Source: Caballeronia sordidicola
Lineage (GTDB): Bacteria > Pseudomonadota > Gammaproteobacteria > Burkholderiales > Burkholderiaceae
Reading direction: 5' to 3'
DNA length: 64,000 bases
NCBI RefSeq assembly: GCF_002220365.1
Contig: NZ_MTHB01000206.1
Span: 100,378 to 164,377, forward strand
Shown: in pieces, positions 25,454 through 34,211 of the stretch
How positions within the stretch are numbered: position 1 is the stretch's first letter
Layout of the letters: each line of letters opens with the position of its first letter
The notes under the pieces: generated by a model
Told to the model about the DNA's origin: nothing
Database searches by the model: none
Seen by the model: only the letters and a program-made list of their open reading frames with translations
Position numbers and translations under genes: made by a program

Positions 25454-26644
25454 TCAAGGCAGCGAAAAGCGGGCGACGTTGCCCTTCGCAGGGCCAAATT
25501 TGGCCGGATCGACCGGTTGTCCGTCGAACGTCAGCGAATCGAGGCCCGCCCGATTTCCAACCGTGATCTTGAACGGTGCGTCGCCGGCCACTCGCTGCAC
25601 GCTGTCAGCCTTGACCAGGCCTGAAAACACTTCCTTGCCGTCCTTTTGGCGAACGCTGAACCAGCTGTCTTTCGCCACCTTCAATTCGAGTTCGTTGGCG
25701 CCGCTACCCACAGACGCAGTCGCTGACGCCGTACCAGCCGCATTCGCCGATGGCGCGGGTTTCACTGCATTCGCCAACGGCACGGTAACCGGAGCGCTCG
25801 CGCTTTGTGCACGCGTGGCGGCGCCCTGAACAGCCGTAATAGTGGATGAGGACGCGGGAAGCGCGTTCGTGCCTAGCGGGCTCGGCATAGGCTGGGCACC
25901 CGCCTGCGTTCCAGCCTGAACTTCGGCTGCATTCGCTGGCGCTTCAGCGGCGTCACCCGACGCAACCGAACCCGTGTTGGCTGTCGCTTCATCGGTCGCT
26001 GCCACCGCCGAACTGGCACTGGTGTCGGTGTTCGTTGCCTGAGTTGCGCCGTTAGCGCTGGCCTTCAGCCGGGCAAACCACGCAGCGGAATCCCCACCCG
26101 TGTGCCACATTGCGAGCGCAATTACGGCAACGATCACGGCAGCAACGCCCCACAACCAAGACCGGCGTCGCGGCGAACTGCCAAGCGGAACCGACACACG
26201 GCCGCGCGGCAAACCCGCACCTGACGATGCCGGCAAGGACAAATTCTGCTCGACCGGACCATTCGCGTGACGCAGCGCGGCCGTGAACGGAGCCGGATCG
26301 GCGCCCATGATTTTCGCGTAGCTGCGCACAATGCCTGTCGCGAAATTCCGGTCGGGGAAAAGGCTGAGATCCCCGCTCTCGAGCGCACGCAGTTTCTGTG
26401 GCGACACCTTCAGCCGCGCGGATACGTCGTCCAGAGACCAGTTCTTCCCTTCGCGAAGCTGCGTAAGCCGCGCACCGACTGCGGCGACCGAATCAAGACT
26501 CGCTGCCTGCTGAATGCCGCCCGGCGCGGTACTGCCGGCGCTCGCGGCGTTCTCTGGCTGACTTCCGGGCAAAGCTCCGGCCTGACTGCCTGATTGGCCA
26601 CCTTTATGAGCGCCGAAAGGCGTCGGGTGCTGCGGCTCACTCAT
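25454..26644 (-). CDS. rodZ: RodZ-like cell-shape protein with HTH domain
   Basis: A bitopic membrane protein that anchors MreB filaments in rod-shaped cells. The 396 residues show a Gly/Ala/Gln-rich start, then a cytoplasmic HTH_25/Xre-like domain (about 52-118, with VGARLTQLREGKNWSLDDVSARL and LRALESGD). A basic juxtamembrane segment precedes one TM helix (about 164-181). A ~130-residue Ala/Thr/Ser-rich periplasmic linker leads to a C-terminal DUF4115-type beta domain (ELELKVAKDSWFSVRQKDGKE...). The order rlmN-rodZ-ispG-hisS is the conserved one, in which pilF/pilW is often found between; no such gene is present here. Confidence 0.88.
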   Translation of the reverse strand: MSEPQHPTPFGAHKGGQSGSQAGALPGSQPENAASAGSTAPGGIQQAASLDSVAAVGARLTQLREGKNWSLDDVSARLKVSPQKLRALESGDLSLFPDRNFATGIVRSYAKIMGADPAPFTAALRHANGPVEQNLSLPASSGAGLPRGRVSVPLGSSPRRRSWLWGVAAVIVAVIALAMWHTGGDSAAWFARLKASANGATQATNTDTSASSAVAATDEATANTGSVASGDAAEAPANAAEVQAGTQAGAQPMPSPLGTNALPASSSTITAVQGAATRAQSASAPVTVPLANAVKPAPSANAAGTASATASVGSGANELELKVAKDSWFSVRQKDGKEVFSGLVKADSVQRVAGDAPFKITVGNRAGLDSLTFDGQPVDPAKFGPAKGNVARFSLP

Positions 26645-26851
26645 CCCAATTTCCTCGCATTGATTCTTTTTTTGTCGCTGTTCAGCTTCGTTGCTGACCT
26701 TAGCGCCACCGCGGACACAGCCGAGTCGGCGTTGCAGACGGCTTTATAACAAAATGCACGGCATTGTGTGCCGCCTTCCATCATTTATTGCCGGATTTTC
26801 TGATTTTTCCGCCGAATGAGGCGCCGCAGGTCGGCCATCCCCGCCCGAAAC

Positions 26852-27994
26852 TCAGACAGCGCGAACCTCGATCACCTTCGCGGGCTTGCCCATGCGCTGG
26901 GCCAGCCGTGTACGATCCTGAACCGCGCCCGCCAATTGACCGCATGCCGCGTCGATGTCGTCGCCGCGCGTCTTGCGCACCGTTGTCACGACGCCAGCAT
27001 CCATCAATACTTGCGCGAACCGCTTGATCTGTTCGTTGCTTGAGCGCGTCAAACCCGACTCAGGGAACGGATTGAACGGAATCAGGTTGAATTTGCACGG
27101 CACATCACGTGTCAGGGCAACCAGCTCGCGCGCGTGCGCTTCACTGTCGTTCACACCGTCGAGCATGCAATATTCGAATGTAACGAAATCGCGCGGCGCA
27201 ACCTTCAGGTAACGCTGGCACGCGGCCATCAATTCACGCAGCGGATATTTCTTGTTCAACGGCACGAGCATGTCGCGAAGCGAATCAATTGGCGCATGCA
27301 GCGACACCGCAAGCGCGACCGGCAGATCCGCGCCAAGGCGGTCCATCATGGGCACGACGCCCGAGGTGGACAATGTCACGCGGCGACGCGACAGTCCGTA
27401 CGCGTTGTCGTCGAGCATCAGCCGCATGGCCGGCACGACAGCGTCGTAGTTGAGCAGAGGTTCACCCATGCCCATCATCACGACGTTGGTCACCACGCGG
27501 TCGGCCTTGCCGTTATTCGACGCGCCGTAACTACCGCTCTTCGATGCGCGCAGCGCGAATTCGGCCATGCGCAACTGGCCAATGATCTCGCCCGTGCTCA
27601 GGTTGCGCGAAAAGCCCTGCTTGCCGGTGGAGCAAAACCGGCAATTGACGGCGCAGCCCGCTTGCGACGAAATGCAAAGCGTGCCGCGATTTTCTTCCGG
27701 GATGTACACGGTTTCGACCGCATTGCTATTGCCCACGTCGATCAGCCACTTGCGTGTGCCGTCGGTGGACACGTGATCGCGGACGATAGCGGGCATGTCC
27801 AGACTTGCCCGCCCTTTCAATTTTTCACGCAGCGATTTCGCCAGGTCCGTCATGCCGTCGAAGTCGTCGACACCGAACTGGTGAATCCAGCGTTGCAATT
27901 GCTTGGCGCGAAACGGCTTTTCGCCCAGGCTGTCGCAATAAGCGACGAGCCCGGCGGCATCGAGGTCCAGAAGGTTGACTGTTGCGGCTGTCAT
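26852..27994 (-). CDS. rlmN: Dual-specificity RNA methyltransferase RlmN
   Basis: A radical-SAM enzyme that methylates C2 of A2503 in 23S rRNA and A37 in some tRNAs. The 380 residues contain the radical-SAM cysteines CAVNCRFC (114, 118, 121) and the SAM-binding GMGEPLLNYD. The C-terminal half has VRKTRGDDIDAACGQL, where the Cys is the methyl-carrying residue. Met1 begins the conserved KxxLLDLDxxGL segment. It lies 99 bases downstream of ndk and 207 upstream of rodZ on the same strand. Confidence 0.97.
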   Translation of the reverse strand: MTAATVNLLDLDAAGLVAYCDSLGEKPFRAKQLQRWIHQFGVDDFDGMTDLAKSLREKLKGRASLDMPAIVRDHVSTDGTRKWLIDVGNSNAVETVYIPEENRGTLCISSQAGCAVNCRFCSTGKQGFSRNLSTGEIIGQLRMAEFALRASKSGSYGASNNGKADRVVTNVVMMGMGEPLLNYDAVVPAMRLMLDDNAYGLSRRRVTLSTSGVVPMMDRLGADLPVALAVSLHAPIDSLRDMLVPLNKKYPLRELMAACQRYLKVAPRDFVTFEYCMLDGVNDSEAHARELVALTRDVPCKFNLIPFNPFPESGLTRSSNEQIKRFAQVLMDAGVVTTVRKTRGDDIDAACGQLAGAVQDRTRLAQRMGKPAKVIEVRAV

Positions 27995-28093
27995 TTCGAT
28001 TCTGCCATTTCCTTGCTGAGCGAAAAATGGAACGCGTTCTGAGCCGCGTTCCAGCTATTTCGCGCCAATTCCTGCGATAAATCTACTCCCGAA

Positions 28094-28519
28094 TCAACGC
28101 GAATAGACGTTCACTTCGGGGAAGAAGAAAGCGATTTCCTGACGTGCGGTTTCAGCCGCGTCCGAACCGTGCACCGCGTTAGCGTCGATGCTGTCGGCGA
28201 AATCCGCGCGGATCGTGCCCTTGTCAGCCTTCTTCGGGTCCGTTGCGCCCATGAGGTCGCGATGGGTCAGGATGGCGTTCTCGCCTTCCAGCGCCTGGAT
28301 AATCACGGGGCCGGAGATCATGAATTCGACCAGATCCTTGAAGAACGGCCGTGCAGCGTGAACAGCGTAAAACTTTTCCGCGTCAGCGCGCGACAGATGG
28401 ACCATGCGAGCTGCGATGATCTTGAGGCCAGCTTGCTCAAAACGGCTATAGATCTGGCCGATCACATTCTTTGCCACTGCATCCGGTTTAATAATCGACA
28501 GGGTGCGCTCGATCGCCAT
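28094..28519 (-). CDS. ndk: Nucleoside diphosphate kinase
   Basis: Balances nucleoside triphosphate pools by phosphate transfer through a histidine. The start is set at 28519 (MAIERTLSIIKPDAVAKN, 141 residues, the normal length); the longer frame adds four residues. The active-site NAVHGSDA segment and the Kpn-loop region (LVEFMISGPVIIQALEGENAI) are intact. A candidate promoter lies at 28567-28572. Confidence 0.98.
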   Translation of the reverse strand: MAIERTLSIIKPDAVAKNVIGQIYSRFEQAGLKIIAARMVHLSRADAEKFYAVHAARPFFKDLVEFMISGPVIIQALEGENAILTHRDLMGATDPKKADKGTIRADFADSIDANAVHGSDAAETARQEIAFFFPEVNVYSR

Positions 28520-28566
28520 GAAAAACTCCAAAAAATGAACGGGTTACGAATATAAATGAATCGACA

Positions 28567-28572
28567 ATTGTA
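28567..28572 (-). promoter_or_regulatory. Candidate ndk -10 element
   Basis: TACAAT on the minus strand, 48 bases before the ndk ATG. The -35 region is poor. The spacing would give a leader of about 40 bases. Confidence 0.4.
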
Positions 28573-28928
28573 GCACGAAGCGTTGTATGATTGCGATGGA
28601 AACCTTACGACTTCGTAAGCAACAAAGCACTTAACGGAGTGCAGTGCGGATCGCCACGTGGGTATGAAACGCGCGGTAATTTTCGCGCTCTTGATACTGC
28701 ACTGCAGCATCGTTGAATTCGGCGCAAGATAGATCCATATTTTGTGTCGGAAGGCCTTTCGGGCCCGCAGCGTACAATGCAGCTAAAGGTTTTCGCGGCG
28801 AATCGTCCAACGAAGCCGCCAGACTGATAAAAGCCGTGTTTTCGCACGGCGGAGTCGGCGTTTTACGGCAAATTGAGCCGGTGTTTTTGAACCAGTTGGC
28901 TTTACACAAGTTTAGGCAAGGAGAAACC
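28573..28928. other. Divergent intergenic region between ndk and the BI-1-like gene
   Basis: No gene is supported. Contains a short perfect inverted repeat CTTACGA-CT-TCGTAAG (28604-28619), about 32 bp upstream of the ndk -10 candidate. The plus-strand gene has a clear AAGGAGAAACC ribosome-binding sequence just before its start at 28929. Confidence 0.35.
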
Positions 28929-29627
28929 ATGAACGAATCCCCTTACGGTTTTGGCCGCAGCGGCAGCGTCACATCGTCCGAAACCCGCAACCGCGTGCTG
29001 CGGAACACCTACTGGCTGCTCGCGCTGTCCATGGTCCCAACTGTGTTGGGCGCGTGGGTCGGCGTCGCGACGGGCTTCTCCCTGTTCGCGGCCACCAGCC
29101 CGGCCATGAGCTTCATCGCCTTCATGGCCATCGCGTTCGGCTTCATGTTCGCCATTGAGCGCACCAAGAACAGCAGCATCGGCGTATTCGTGCTGCTAGG
29201 CTTCACGTTCTTCATGGGCCTGATGCTGTCGCGTTTGCTGAGCTTCATTCTCGGCTTCACGAACGGGCCGCAGCTCATCATGATGGCGTTTGGTGGCACT
29301 GGTGTGATCTTCGCTGCCATGGCCACTATCGCGACGGTCAGCAAGCGCGACTTTTCCGGTCTCGGCAAGTGGCTCTTCATGGGCGTATTGGTGCTGTTGC
29401 TGGCCGCGTTCGCGAACGTGTTCCTGCATCTGCCGGCCTTGATGCTGACGGTATCGGTGCTGGCTATCGTGATCTTCTCGGCGTACATGCTGTTCGACGT
29501 CCAGCGCGTGGTGAATGGCGGCGAAACGAATTACATCAGCGCCGCGCTCGCGATCTACCTGGATTTGTACAACGTATTCACGAACCTGTTGATGCTGCTC
29601 GGTATCTTCGGCGGCAACCGGAACTGA
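28929..29627 (+). CDS. Bax inhibitor-1/YccA-family inner membrane protein
   Basis: A 232-residue polytopic membrane protein; the start is chosen at 28929 (MNESPYGFGRSGSVTSSETR) because AAGGAG lies 8 bases upstream. Seven hydrophobic helices can be read. The C-terminal end SAYMLFDVQRVVNGGETNYISAALAIYLDLYNVFTNLLMLLG carries the conserved aspartates of the BI-1 family (pH-sensing/Ca2+ pore in BsYetJ). In E. coli, YccA binds FtsH and modulates membrane proteolysis; hflKC, the other FtsH modulators, are also in this window, though not adjacent. Monocistronic, with a strong terminator. Confidence 0.9.
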   Translation: MNESPYGFGRSGSVTSSETRNRVLRNTYWLLALSMVPTVLGAWVGVATGFSLFAATSPAMSFIAFMAIAFGFMFAIERTKNSSIGVFVLLGFTFFMGLMLSRLLSFILGFTNGPQLIMMAFGGTGVIFAAMATIATVSKRDFSGLGKWLFMGVLVLLLAAFANVFLHLPALMLTVSVLAIVIFSAYMLFDVQRVVNGGETNYISAALAIYLDLYNVFTNLLMLLGIFGGNRN

Positions 29628-29652
29628 TTGCGTTAAATCATGCTTCGCTCGT

Positions 29653-29684
29653 AAAAACCGGCCTTTCCGAAGGCCGGTTTTTTT
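29653..29684 (+). terminator. Bidirectional terminator between the BI-1-like gene and rlmD
   Basis: AAAAACCGGCCTT, loop TCCG, AAGGCCGGTTTTTTT: an 8-bp GC-rich stem flanked by A- and T-runs, so it can serve both convergent genes. Confidence 0.9.
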
Positions 29685-29732
29685 ATGCTCGTTTTTTATG
29701 CGCGGAAAGCTTGGGGATTCAAAGCCCGGGAT

Positions 29733-31145
29733 TCAATCGCGCTCGAACAGTGCAATCGATTCGACGTGCGATGTATGCGGAAACATGTTTATCACCCCCG
29801 CGCCTTTCATGCGGTAACCGGCATCGCGCACGAGCACGCCCGCGTCTCGAGCGAGCGTTGCCGGATTGCAGGAGACGTACACAATCCTCCTCGGCAACAC
29901 GCCCTCGCCGCTGTGCGCAATCTCCGCCAGCGCCTTGGATACCGCCAGCGCGCCCTCACGCGGCGGATCAATCAGGATCTTGTCGAAGGGACCTAGCGCG
30001 CGAAAATCGTCCGCTGTGATTTCGAACAGGTTTCGGCATGCGAACGACGTATGCTCATGGACGCCATTTGTCCGGGCATTTTCCAGCGCACGTTCGGTCA
30101 AGCCCGCACTTCCTTCGATTCCCACCACCTCACGCGCCACCCGCGCGAGCGGCAACGTGAAATTGCCGATGCCGCAAAACAAATCCAGCACCCGATCCGT
30201 GCGCTGCGCGGCCAGCAGCCGCAACGCGCGGCTGACGAGCACCCGGTTGATCTGATGATTGACCTGGGTGAAATCGGTTGGTTTGAACGGCATGCGGATG
30301 CCGAATTCCGGCAGCGTGTAAGCCAGCTCCTGTCCGAAAGGATAAAACGGGTAAGCCGTTTCCGGCCCCTTTGGCTGCAGCCAGAACTGCACGCCATGGG
30401 CATCGGCGAAAGCACGCAGCAGCGCTTCGTCCTCTTGCGTCAGCGGATCGAGAATACGCAGCACCAATGCAATTAGCTCGGCCCCGACGGCCACTTCGAT
30501 CTGCGGCAGGCGATCGCGAATGGACAAATCCCGGACGAGCACGCGCAGCGGCATCAACAGTGCCGACACATTCGGGTGCAGGACGTCGCACGTTTGCATA
30601 TCGGCGACAAAACTGCTCTTTTTCTCGTGGAATCCCACCAGCGCGCCGCCCTTTCCCGCGATCAGCCGCACAGCCAGCCGCGCCCGATACCGGTATCCCC
30701 ACGACGGCCCATGAATAGGCCGGTAGATCGTTTCCGCGTGGAGCTTGCCGATGTGCTGGAGGTTGTCCTCGAGGACCCGTTGCTTGACGGCAATCTGCGC
30801 CCGCACGTCGAGGTGCTGCATGGAACAGCCGCCGCATTTACTGAAATAAGGGCATTTCGGCCGCGTGCGCATGACGCTTTCACGCAGGATTTTTAATAGC
30901 AGCGCCTGCTCGAATGCAGCCTTCTTGCGAAAGCTCGCATACAACACACGTTCGCCCGGCAACGCGCCTTCCACGAAAATAACCTTGCCTTCCGAGCCGT
31001 CCTCGGCCGTCGCGCGACCGACACCTTGAGCCTCCATATCGAGCGATTTGATTTCGATCTCGAGCGGCGCTGCCAAAGGGTCCAGAGGAACAATTCGAGC
31101 CGGCGGATTCCAGCGATTACGCGATTTTTTTCGAGCGTGAGACAC
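29733..31145 (-). CDS. rlmD: 23S rRNA (uracil-1939-C5)-methyltransferase RlmD
   Basis: A SAM-dependent RNA m5U methyltransferase (RumA type) of 470 residues. An N-terminal TRAM-like domain includes MEAQGVGRATAEDGSEGKVI. The 4Fe-4S ligands are C98, C104, C107 and C186. SAM motif DLFCGIGNFTLP lies at 321-332, DPPREGA at 393-399, and the catalytic Cys426 in VSCNPATLARD. All key residues are present. It lies downstream of the exonuclease gene with a 147-base gap. Confidence 0.96.
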   Translation of the reverse strand: MSHARKKSRNRWNPPARIVPLDPLAAPLEIEIKSLDMEAQGVGRATAEDGSEGKVIFVEGALPGERVLYASFRKKAAFEQALLLKILRESVMRTRPKCPYFSKCGGCSMQHLDVRAQIAVKQRVLEDNLQHIGKLHAETIYRPIHGPSWGYRYRARLAVRLIAGKGGALVGFHEKKSSFVADMQTCDVLHPNVSALLMPLRVLVRDLSIRDRLPQIEVAVGAELIALVLRILDPLTQEDEALLRAFADAHGVQFWLQPKGPETAYPFYPFGQELAYTLPEFGIRMPFKPTDFTQVNHQINRVLVSRALRLLAAQRTDRVLDLFCGIGNFTLPLARVAREVVGIEGSAGLTERALENARTNGVHEHTSFACRNLFEITADDFRALGPFDKILIDPPREGALAVSKALAEIAHSGEGVLPRRIVYVSCNPATLARDAGVLVRDAGYRMKGAGVINMFPHTSHVESIALFERD

Positions 31146-31292
31146 CTGCGGACTTCCTGGCTAATGTGAAAAGAGGTGAAAAAGTGAACAATCGGGAAGT
31201 GGAAAATGAAGCGAAAAGCGGGGCCAAGCACCCCGGAAAAGTGCAATGAAAGCGAGATTGTAGACGATGCCGGAAGAGCCCCTGCGCGCAGC

Positions 31293-32069
31293 TCAGTCGT
31301 CGAACGCCGCCAGATATTCAGCCCAATGGGACGCCGGCTCAAGCGCGAGCGCATTCTTTACGAAGCTGATCTCGTCGGCATACTCTTCAGCGGAAAAACC
31401 GCCGCGCATCAGTTGAAAGCGGCAGTACATCAGGTAGGTGTTCACCACGTCTGTCTCGCAATAATTGCGGATTTCTTCTATGCGCCCTTCCGAATACGCC
31501 TGCCAGACCATGCCGCCGTCCATGCCCAGCTTGCCCGGGAAACCGCAGAGCTTGGCGAGCGCATCCAACGGCGCGTTCGCGCGCGCCTGGTACATCGCAA
31601 GCACGTCCATCAGGTCCGTGTGGCGCGCGTGATAACGGCTGATGTAGTTGTTGTAGCGGAACTCGCGATCGTCATTGCCCTGGTCCCAGTAGCGCGACGC
31701 CGCCACGCCATGCACCATCGCACGATAGTGAAGCACGGGCAGATCGAAACCGCCGCCATTCCATGAAACGAGTTGCGGCGTATATTTTTCGATCACGCGA
31801 AAAAACGACTGGATCAGCGACGCTTCGGAATCGGTCGTAGTGCCGAGCGAACGCACGCGAAAACCCGTGTTATCGCGAAACACGCACGAAATAGCGGCAA
31901 TGCGCTGCAGATGATGCGGCAGGAAATCGTTGCCCACCTTTTCGCGGCGCGCGGCGAACGCATGCTCCGCGACCTCGAGATCGGTGAGCGTGGCGGGAAG
32001 CGTGTCGAGACGGCGAATACCGTCGACATCGGGAATCGTCTCGATGTCGAATACGAGAATGGGTGTCAT
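31293..32069 (-). CDS. Predicted 3'-5' exonuclease, PolB-like (DNA_pol_B_exo2 family)
   Basis: A 258-residue DEDD-type nuclease. Motif I is VFDIETIPD (6-14), motif II lies in LVSWNGGGFDLPVLHYRA, and motif III in the YCETDVVNTYLMYCRF segment, so the four acidic residues are present. The family is described as related to the exonuclease domain of DNA polymerase B; the substrate is not established. It starts 53 bases after the rpoS stop and may be read through from rpoS. Confidence 0.88.
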   Translation of the reverse strand: MTPILVFDIETIPDVDGIRRLDTLPATLTDLEVAEHAFAARREKVGNDFLPHHLQRIAAISCVFRDNTGFRVRSLGTTTDSEASLIQSFFRVIEKYTPQLVSWNGGGFDLPVLHYRAMVHGVAASRYWDQGNDDREFRYNNYISRYHARHTDLMDVLAMYQARANAPLDALAKLCGFPGKLGMDGGMVWQAYSEGRIEEIRNYCETDVVNTYLMYCRFQLMRGGFSAEEYADEISFVKNALALEPASHWAEYLAAFDD

Positions 32070-32122
32070 TATTTTTTTAAGGGCGGCGTCGCAAGGACGC
32101 GTTGCTGGGAGGACGCAGCGCC

Positions 32123-33217
32123 CTAGAGCACGGCGTCTTTTCGCACACCGTTCGATGCGAAGAAGCGCTTGAGCCGCACTAGCGCTTCCTGCTGGATCTG
32201 ACGCACGCGTTCGCGCGTCAGGCCCATTTCGTCGGCGAGTTCTTCGAGCGTGGCCGGCTCAATATGGTTCAGGCCGAAACGGCGCTCGATCACATGCCGG
32301 TGTTTGTCGGAGAGACGGGAAAGCCACAGCTTCGTGAGCGTTTCCAGTTCGCGATGCTGAACTTCCGAATCCGGAGACTGGCTTGCGTCGTCGGACAGCA
32401 GATCGAGCAGGCTGCTCGCGGGATCGAGATCGAGCGGCGCATCGAGCGACGCCGTGTGTTCATTGAGCGCGAGGATGTCCGTGACTTCCTCGGGTGTTTT
32501 GCCGGTGAGATGCGCGATGTCATCAATACTCGCATCGCGCCGGTCCGGCGCAATGGCCGCCGTCGAATTCGCCGAGCTTTTTTCGAGATGACGTTTCGCG
32601 CGCAGCACCTGATTGAGTTCGCGAATTACGTGAACGGGCAAACGCACCGTGCGCGCCTGATTCATGATCGCGCGTTCGATGCTCTGCCGGATCCACCACG
32701 TGGCATAAGTCGAAAACCGGAAACCACGCGTCGGATCGAATTTTTCGATGGCGTGCATCAAACCAAGATTGCCCTCCTCGATCAGATCGAGCAGCGGCAC
32801 GCCACGATTCAAATACCCCTTGGCGATACTGACCACCAGCCGCAGATTGCGCTCGATCATGACCTGGCGCGCCTCGAATTCGCCGGCTTTTGCCAGCCGC
32901 GAATAGCGCTGCTCTTCCTCGACTGTCAGCAACGGCTTTACGCTAATGCGATTCAGGTAATGCTGGATTGTGTCGGCCGTGAGTTCGGCCTGCAAAATTG
33001 ACTTGAAGTCGTCGACATCGGGTACGGAATCAGCCGCACCCTCGACGGTATCCTTGCCGTTCGCGCCACTTTCTTCGTCTGAATCAAGCTCGGCGTCGGC
33101 CGTTTCGCCTTCAGATTCGTCTGCCTGGCTCGAAGCGCCGTCTTCCACCGTTGTCTGCGTGGGTCGGCTGATTGTCTCAGTCTCGGCTTGCGGCGGCTGG
33201 CGCTTCGATTTAGGCAT
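32123..33217 (-). CDS. rpoS: RNA polymerase sigma factor RpoS
   Basis: The general stress and stationary-phase sigma factor, 364 residues. Region 1.2 (DTIQHYLNRISVKPLLTVEEE), region 2 (RNLRLVVSIAKGYLNRGVPLLDLIEEGNLG, FRFSTYATWWIRQSIERAI), region 3 and the region 4 HTH (EELADEMGLTRERVRQIQQEALVRL) are intact. The first ~68 residues are unusually acidic and Ser/Glu/Asp-rich. nlpD lies immediately upstream (11-base gap); in enterobacteria the main rpoS promoter is inside nlpD, which may hold here too. Confidence 0.96.
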   Translation of the reverse strand: MPKSKRQPPQAETETISRPTQTTVEDGASSQADESEGETADAELDSDEESGANGKDTVEGAADSVPDVDDFKSILQAELTADTIQHYLNRISVKPLLTVEEEQRYSRLAKAGEFEARQVMIERNLRLVVSIAKGYLNRGVPLLDLIEEGNLGLMHAIEKFDPTRGFRFSTYATWWIRQSIERAIMNQARTVRLPVHVIRELNQVLRAKRHLEKSSANSTAAIAPDRRDASIDDIAHLTGKTPEEVTDILALNEHTASLDAPLDLDPASSLLDLLSDDASQSPDSEVQHRELETLTKLWLSRLSDKHRHVIERRFGLNHIEPATLEELADEMGLTRERVRQIQQEALVRLKRFFASNGVRKDAVL

Positions 33218-33228
33218 GATGGTTTCGC

Positions 33229-34206
33229 TTATTGCGGCGGCAAATACTTCAGAGGGTCGACAGGTTTGCCCTGCCGGCGGACTTCGAAATGCAACATCAC
33301 GCGGTCCGAATCGCTGTTGCCCATCTCGGCGATTTTCTGCCCTTTTGTCACCGCGTCTCCCTCTTTTACCATCAAAGCACTGTTATGTGCGTACGCGGTA
33401 AGAAAAGTTGCGTCGTGCTTGATGATGACGAGATTGCCGTATCCGCGCAGACCGTTGCCGGAGTAGACGACCCGTCCATCGGCCGCCGCATTGACCGGAT
33501 CTCCGGTTGCGCCGCCAATGTTCAAGCCTTTGTTCTTCGCGTCGTCGAACGTGCCGAGAATAGGTCCGCGCGCCGGCCAGATGAACGCCGGCTGCGCAGC
33601 CGGAACCGCGGCCGTGCCATTGTCAACACTCGTTCCCGGCGGCTGCGTCATGGCCAGTCCTGGCGCCACTGTGCCAGGCATTGCCCCCATGCCGGACGAC
33701 GTGCCGTAATTCGGCGCCGGCGGCACGCTGCCATTCGCGCCCGGCACAGCCGACGTATTCGCTCCGTACGTATTATTGAGCGGCTGGGCCTGCACCCCGC
33801 CACCAACGATTGGAGCGGTAGAAACGCCCGGTGTTGCCGCCGCGAGATTGGCGCCCGGAGGTGCCACGCGCAGCAACTGGTCGACTTCGATCTGGTTCGG
33901 GTTCGTCATGTTGTTCCACGACGCGATATCCCGATAATTCTGGCCGTTTTCCAGTGCGATCCGGTATAGGGTGTCACCCGGCTTCACCCGGTAGTAACCC
34001 GGCGGCGGCGGACCCGGCGGCAACACGGCTCCATCCTGGGCAGCCTGCGTGCCGATAGCGGATCCAGTCCGGTCGACAACGGGCGCCTGATCCATCCGGG
34101 TCGCGCAGGCGGCCAGTGCGGACAGCGCCACGACGCATACACCGCGCTGAACCGCTGACAAAACGGGGTTCGCGCTCACTTCTCGTTTAGCACGCAACAT
34201 ACTCAT
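33229..34206 (-). CDS. nlpD: NlpD-like LysM/M23 lipoprotein (amidase activator)
   Basis: The start is set at 34206 or 34200, as ATGAGTATG follows a GGAGTGA sequence and the pcm stop ends at 34212; this gives 325 residues. The lipobox LAAC has its Cys at about 34. LysM domain at about 72-115 (GYYRVKPGDTLYRIALENGQ), then a Gly/Ala/Pro-rich linker and a C-terminal M23 domain. The usual metal-ligand HxGxD is replaced by LNIGG and the first His of HLHFE by Met (MLHFEVR). It is therefore probably a non-catalytic activator of an N-acetylmuramoyl-L-alanine amidase in septum splitting, as known for NlpD/EnvC. Confidence 0.92.
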   Translation of the reverse strand: MSMLRAKREVSANPVLSAVQRGVCVVALSALAACATRMDQAPVVDRTGSAIGTQAAQDGAVLPPGPPPPGYYRVKPGDTLYRIALENGQNYRDIASWNNMTNPNQIEVDQLLRVAPPGANLAAATPGVSTAPIVGGGVQAQPLNNTYGANTSAVPGANGSVPPAPNYGTSSGMGAMPGTVAPGLAMTQPPGTSVDNGTAAVPAAQPAFIWPARGPILGTFDDAKNKGLNIGGATGDPVNAAADGRVVYSGNGLRGYGNLVIIKHDATFLTAYAHNSALMVKEGDAVTKGQKIAEMGNSDSDRVMLHFEVRRQGKPVDPLKYLPPQ

Positions 34207-34211
34207 CGGTG

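Noticed and set aside
30893..31354. Frame crossing the rlmD start and upstream gap
   Set aside because: Overlaps rlmD in another frame; no start signal or recognisable product.
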